15,796 bases of DNA from CAYUNA01 sp047629355. GTDB lineage: Bacteria > Bacteroidota > Bacteroidia > Chitinophagales > Saprospiraceae. Below, piece by piece: positions 14,616-15,796 of the stretch. Numbering within the stretch: the stretch's first letter is position 1; each line of letters starts with the position of its first letter. A program made the translations under genes and the position numbers. Below the pieces are notes generated by a model that was not told the origin of the DNA, searched no databases, and worked only from the letters and a program-made list of their open reading frames with translations. Location of the stretch: NCBI GenBank assembly GCA_047629355.1, contig JBLHWU010000156.1, positions 1 to 15,796 of the forward strand, in the 5' to 3' direction.

Positions 14616-15796
14616 ATGAAAAATACACTTCCAATCATAGCTTTTCTAAGCATTCTCTTCTTCGCCGCTTCGTGCAGCGATGATTTTTTAGAGCAACCGC
14701 CTCGTTCCGCATTAACAGTTGGTTCTTTTCCAGCTACGCCAGATGATGCTTTTTTGGCAATTAATGCTGCATACAATATTAATCGAACTTGGCAAATTGC
14801 CACGGGAGGTTATCCAATTTTGGATTTTATGGCGGATGATTTGGTTAAAGGCAGTAATCCTGGCGATGGAATAGACGTGGCGGTTTACCAAAACTTTACG
14901 CATACGCCTACCGAAATTAGTGCAGAACGTTGGTACAAAACGGTTTATGAAGGCATTCGACGAGCGAATTTGGTGATAACTGTAGTGCCAGATATTGAAA
15001 TGGATAATGTGCTGCGCGACCGATATGTAGCGGAAGCTCGATTCTTGCGCGCTTACCATTATTCTTCTTTGGTACGTGGCTATGGAGCGGTACCAAAAGT
15101 CACTCAGATTGACCCTCCTTTAACTTTAGGACGCACGGAAGTACAAGAAATTTTAGACGAAATCGTTTACCCTGATTTGGAATTTGCCATCAGCATTTTA
15201 CCCGAACGGTCAGAATACGCACCTGAAGATTTAGGACGGGCAACTAAAGGCGCAGCTCGTGGAATATTAGCAAGAACGAAGCTATTTTATGGCGAATTTC
15301 AAGATGTGGAAGCACTGACTCAAGATATTATTGAATCAAATGAATATGATTTAGTACCTGATTTTTCAGAAATTTTCCCAGAAGCTAACGAGTTTAATCA
15401 AGAATCTATTTTTGAAATTTCTGCACGAGTAGGAGAATTTAATGACGGTGGAAATCAATATGGCAATACCGTAGGCGTACGTGGAAGTCCTAATAAGGGC
15501 TGGGGTTTTGGTCGTCCTGCCTATTCTTGGATTATAGAAATGGAAGATCAAGAAGACCCACGTTTAGAACCTTCAATTCTGCGTTTAGGAGAAGTAATTG
15601 ACGGCATTACGATTGCTGGAGATGCTTCAACGCCCGATGAAACTATCATAGATGGAGAAATCGTAGAAATCGAAGTTTATATCCAAAAAACATGGATGCC
15701 CGGAGCAGATGGTTTGACGTCTTGGGGGCACAATCGACGCATTATTCGCTATGCAGACATCCTGTTAATGCACGCTGAAGCACTGAATGAAAACGG
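14616..15796 (+). CDS. susD-like: SusD/RagB-family surface glycan-binding lipoprotein, 3' end outside window
   Basis: The first 393 residues of a protein family usually about 450-600 residues long; the frame is open to the right edge. The ATG at 14616 starts a lipoprotein signal peptide ending AASC with the lipidated Cys at residue 20. The next residues, SDD, resemble the acidic export signal that sends Bacteroidota lipoproteins to the cell surface. SusD family sequences follow: RWYKTVYEGIRRANLVI in the first TPR-like helices, AEARFLRAYHYSSLVRGYG, the helix ATKGAARGILARTKL, and near the edge IIRYADILLMHAEALNE. The protein forms the lid over the SusC barrel and binds the glycan outside the cell. 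It lies 91 bp after susC on the same strand and is probably co-transcribed, with a hairpin in the gap. Confidence 0.95.
   Translation, partial: MKNTLPIIAFLSILFFAASCSDDFLEQPPRSALTVGSFPATPDDAFLAINAAYNINRTWQIATGGYPILDFMADDLVKGSNPGDGIDVAVYQNFTHTPTEISAERWYKTVYEGIRRANLVITVVPDIEMDNVLRDRYVAEARFLRAYHYSSLVRGYGAVPKVTQIDPPLTLGRTEVQEILDEIVYPDLEFAISILPERSEYAPEDLGRATKGAARGILARTKLFYGEFQDVEALTQDIIESNEYDLVPDFSEIFPEANEFNQESIFEISARVGEFNDGGNQYGNTVGVRGSPNKGWGFGRPAYSWIIEMEDQEDPRLEPSILRLGEVIDGITIAGDASTPDETIIDGEIVEIEVYIQKTWMPGADGLTSWGHNRRIIRYADILLMHAEALNEN

Noticed and set aside
14423..15059. Overlapping minus-strand open frames across the susC end and the susD start
   Set aside because: They are antisense shadows of the SusC C-terminus and the SusD-like lipoprotein, which read in full on the plus strand.

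Overview
The window is AT-rich and almost certainly comes from a member of the Bacteroidota. It holds a SusC/SusD-type outer-membrane pair, a membrane-bound regulator with propeller and triple-tyrosine domains and a C-terminal LuxR-type helix-turn-helix, a glucosamine-6-phosphate deaminase fused to a PIG-L deacetylase domain, and several TAnnTTTG promoter elements with little Shine-Dalgarno signal. Genus cannot be fixed from the sequence. No tRNA, rRNA, CRISPR array or intact transposase was seen.

Left part (1-5338). Three minus-strand units are read from the intergenic region at 4865-5338: a ROK-family sugar kinase (GTG start at 4864), a NagB/PIG-L fusion (overlapping the kinase stop), and a badly damaged gene for a secreted VCBS/UnbV-type repeat protein that runs off the left edge. 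Kinase, deacetylase and deaminase domains together could carry N-acetylglucosamine to fructose-6-phosphate. Facing them is a LacI-family regulator (5339-6421, plus strand). The shared region carries two near-palindromic GTGTTCG-type sites 61 bp apart. One lies next to the kinase -7 element, which suggests local repression by the LacI protein and relief by an amino sugar or its phosphate.

Middle (6422-8460). A minus-strand PLP aminotransferase of the ACC-synthase-like type I fold converges on the regulator gene. It is followed by about 620 bp without a convincing gene. That stretch contains a good promoter (TTG, 20 bp, TACATTTG) and, directly downstream of it, a 118-bp imperfect palindrome that would be transcribed into the leader of the next gene.

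Right part (8461-15796). This is the start of a polysaccharide utilisation locus: a one-component membrane sensor/regulator that probably starts at TTG, then a SusC-like TonB-dependent transporter, then a SusD-like surface lipoprotein cut by the right edge. A stable hairpin sits between susC and susD. The degradative enzymes that would reveal the glycan are expected to the right of the window. An amino-sugar polymer such as chitin is a guess based only on the neighbouring kinase/deaminase genes.
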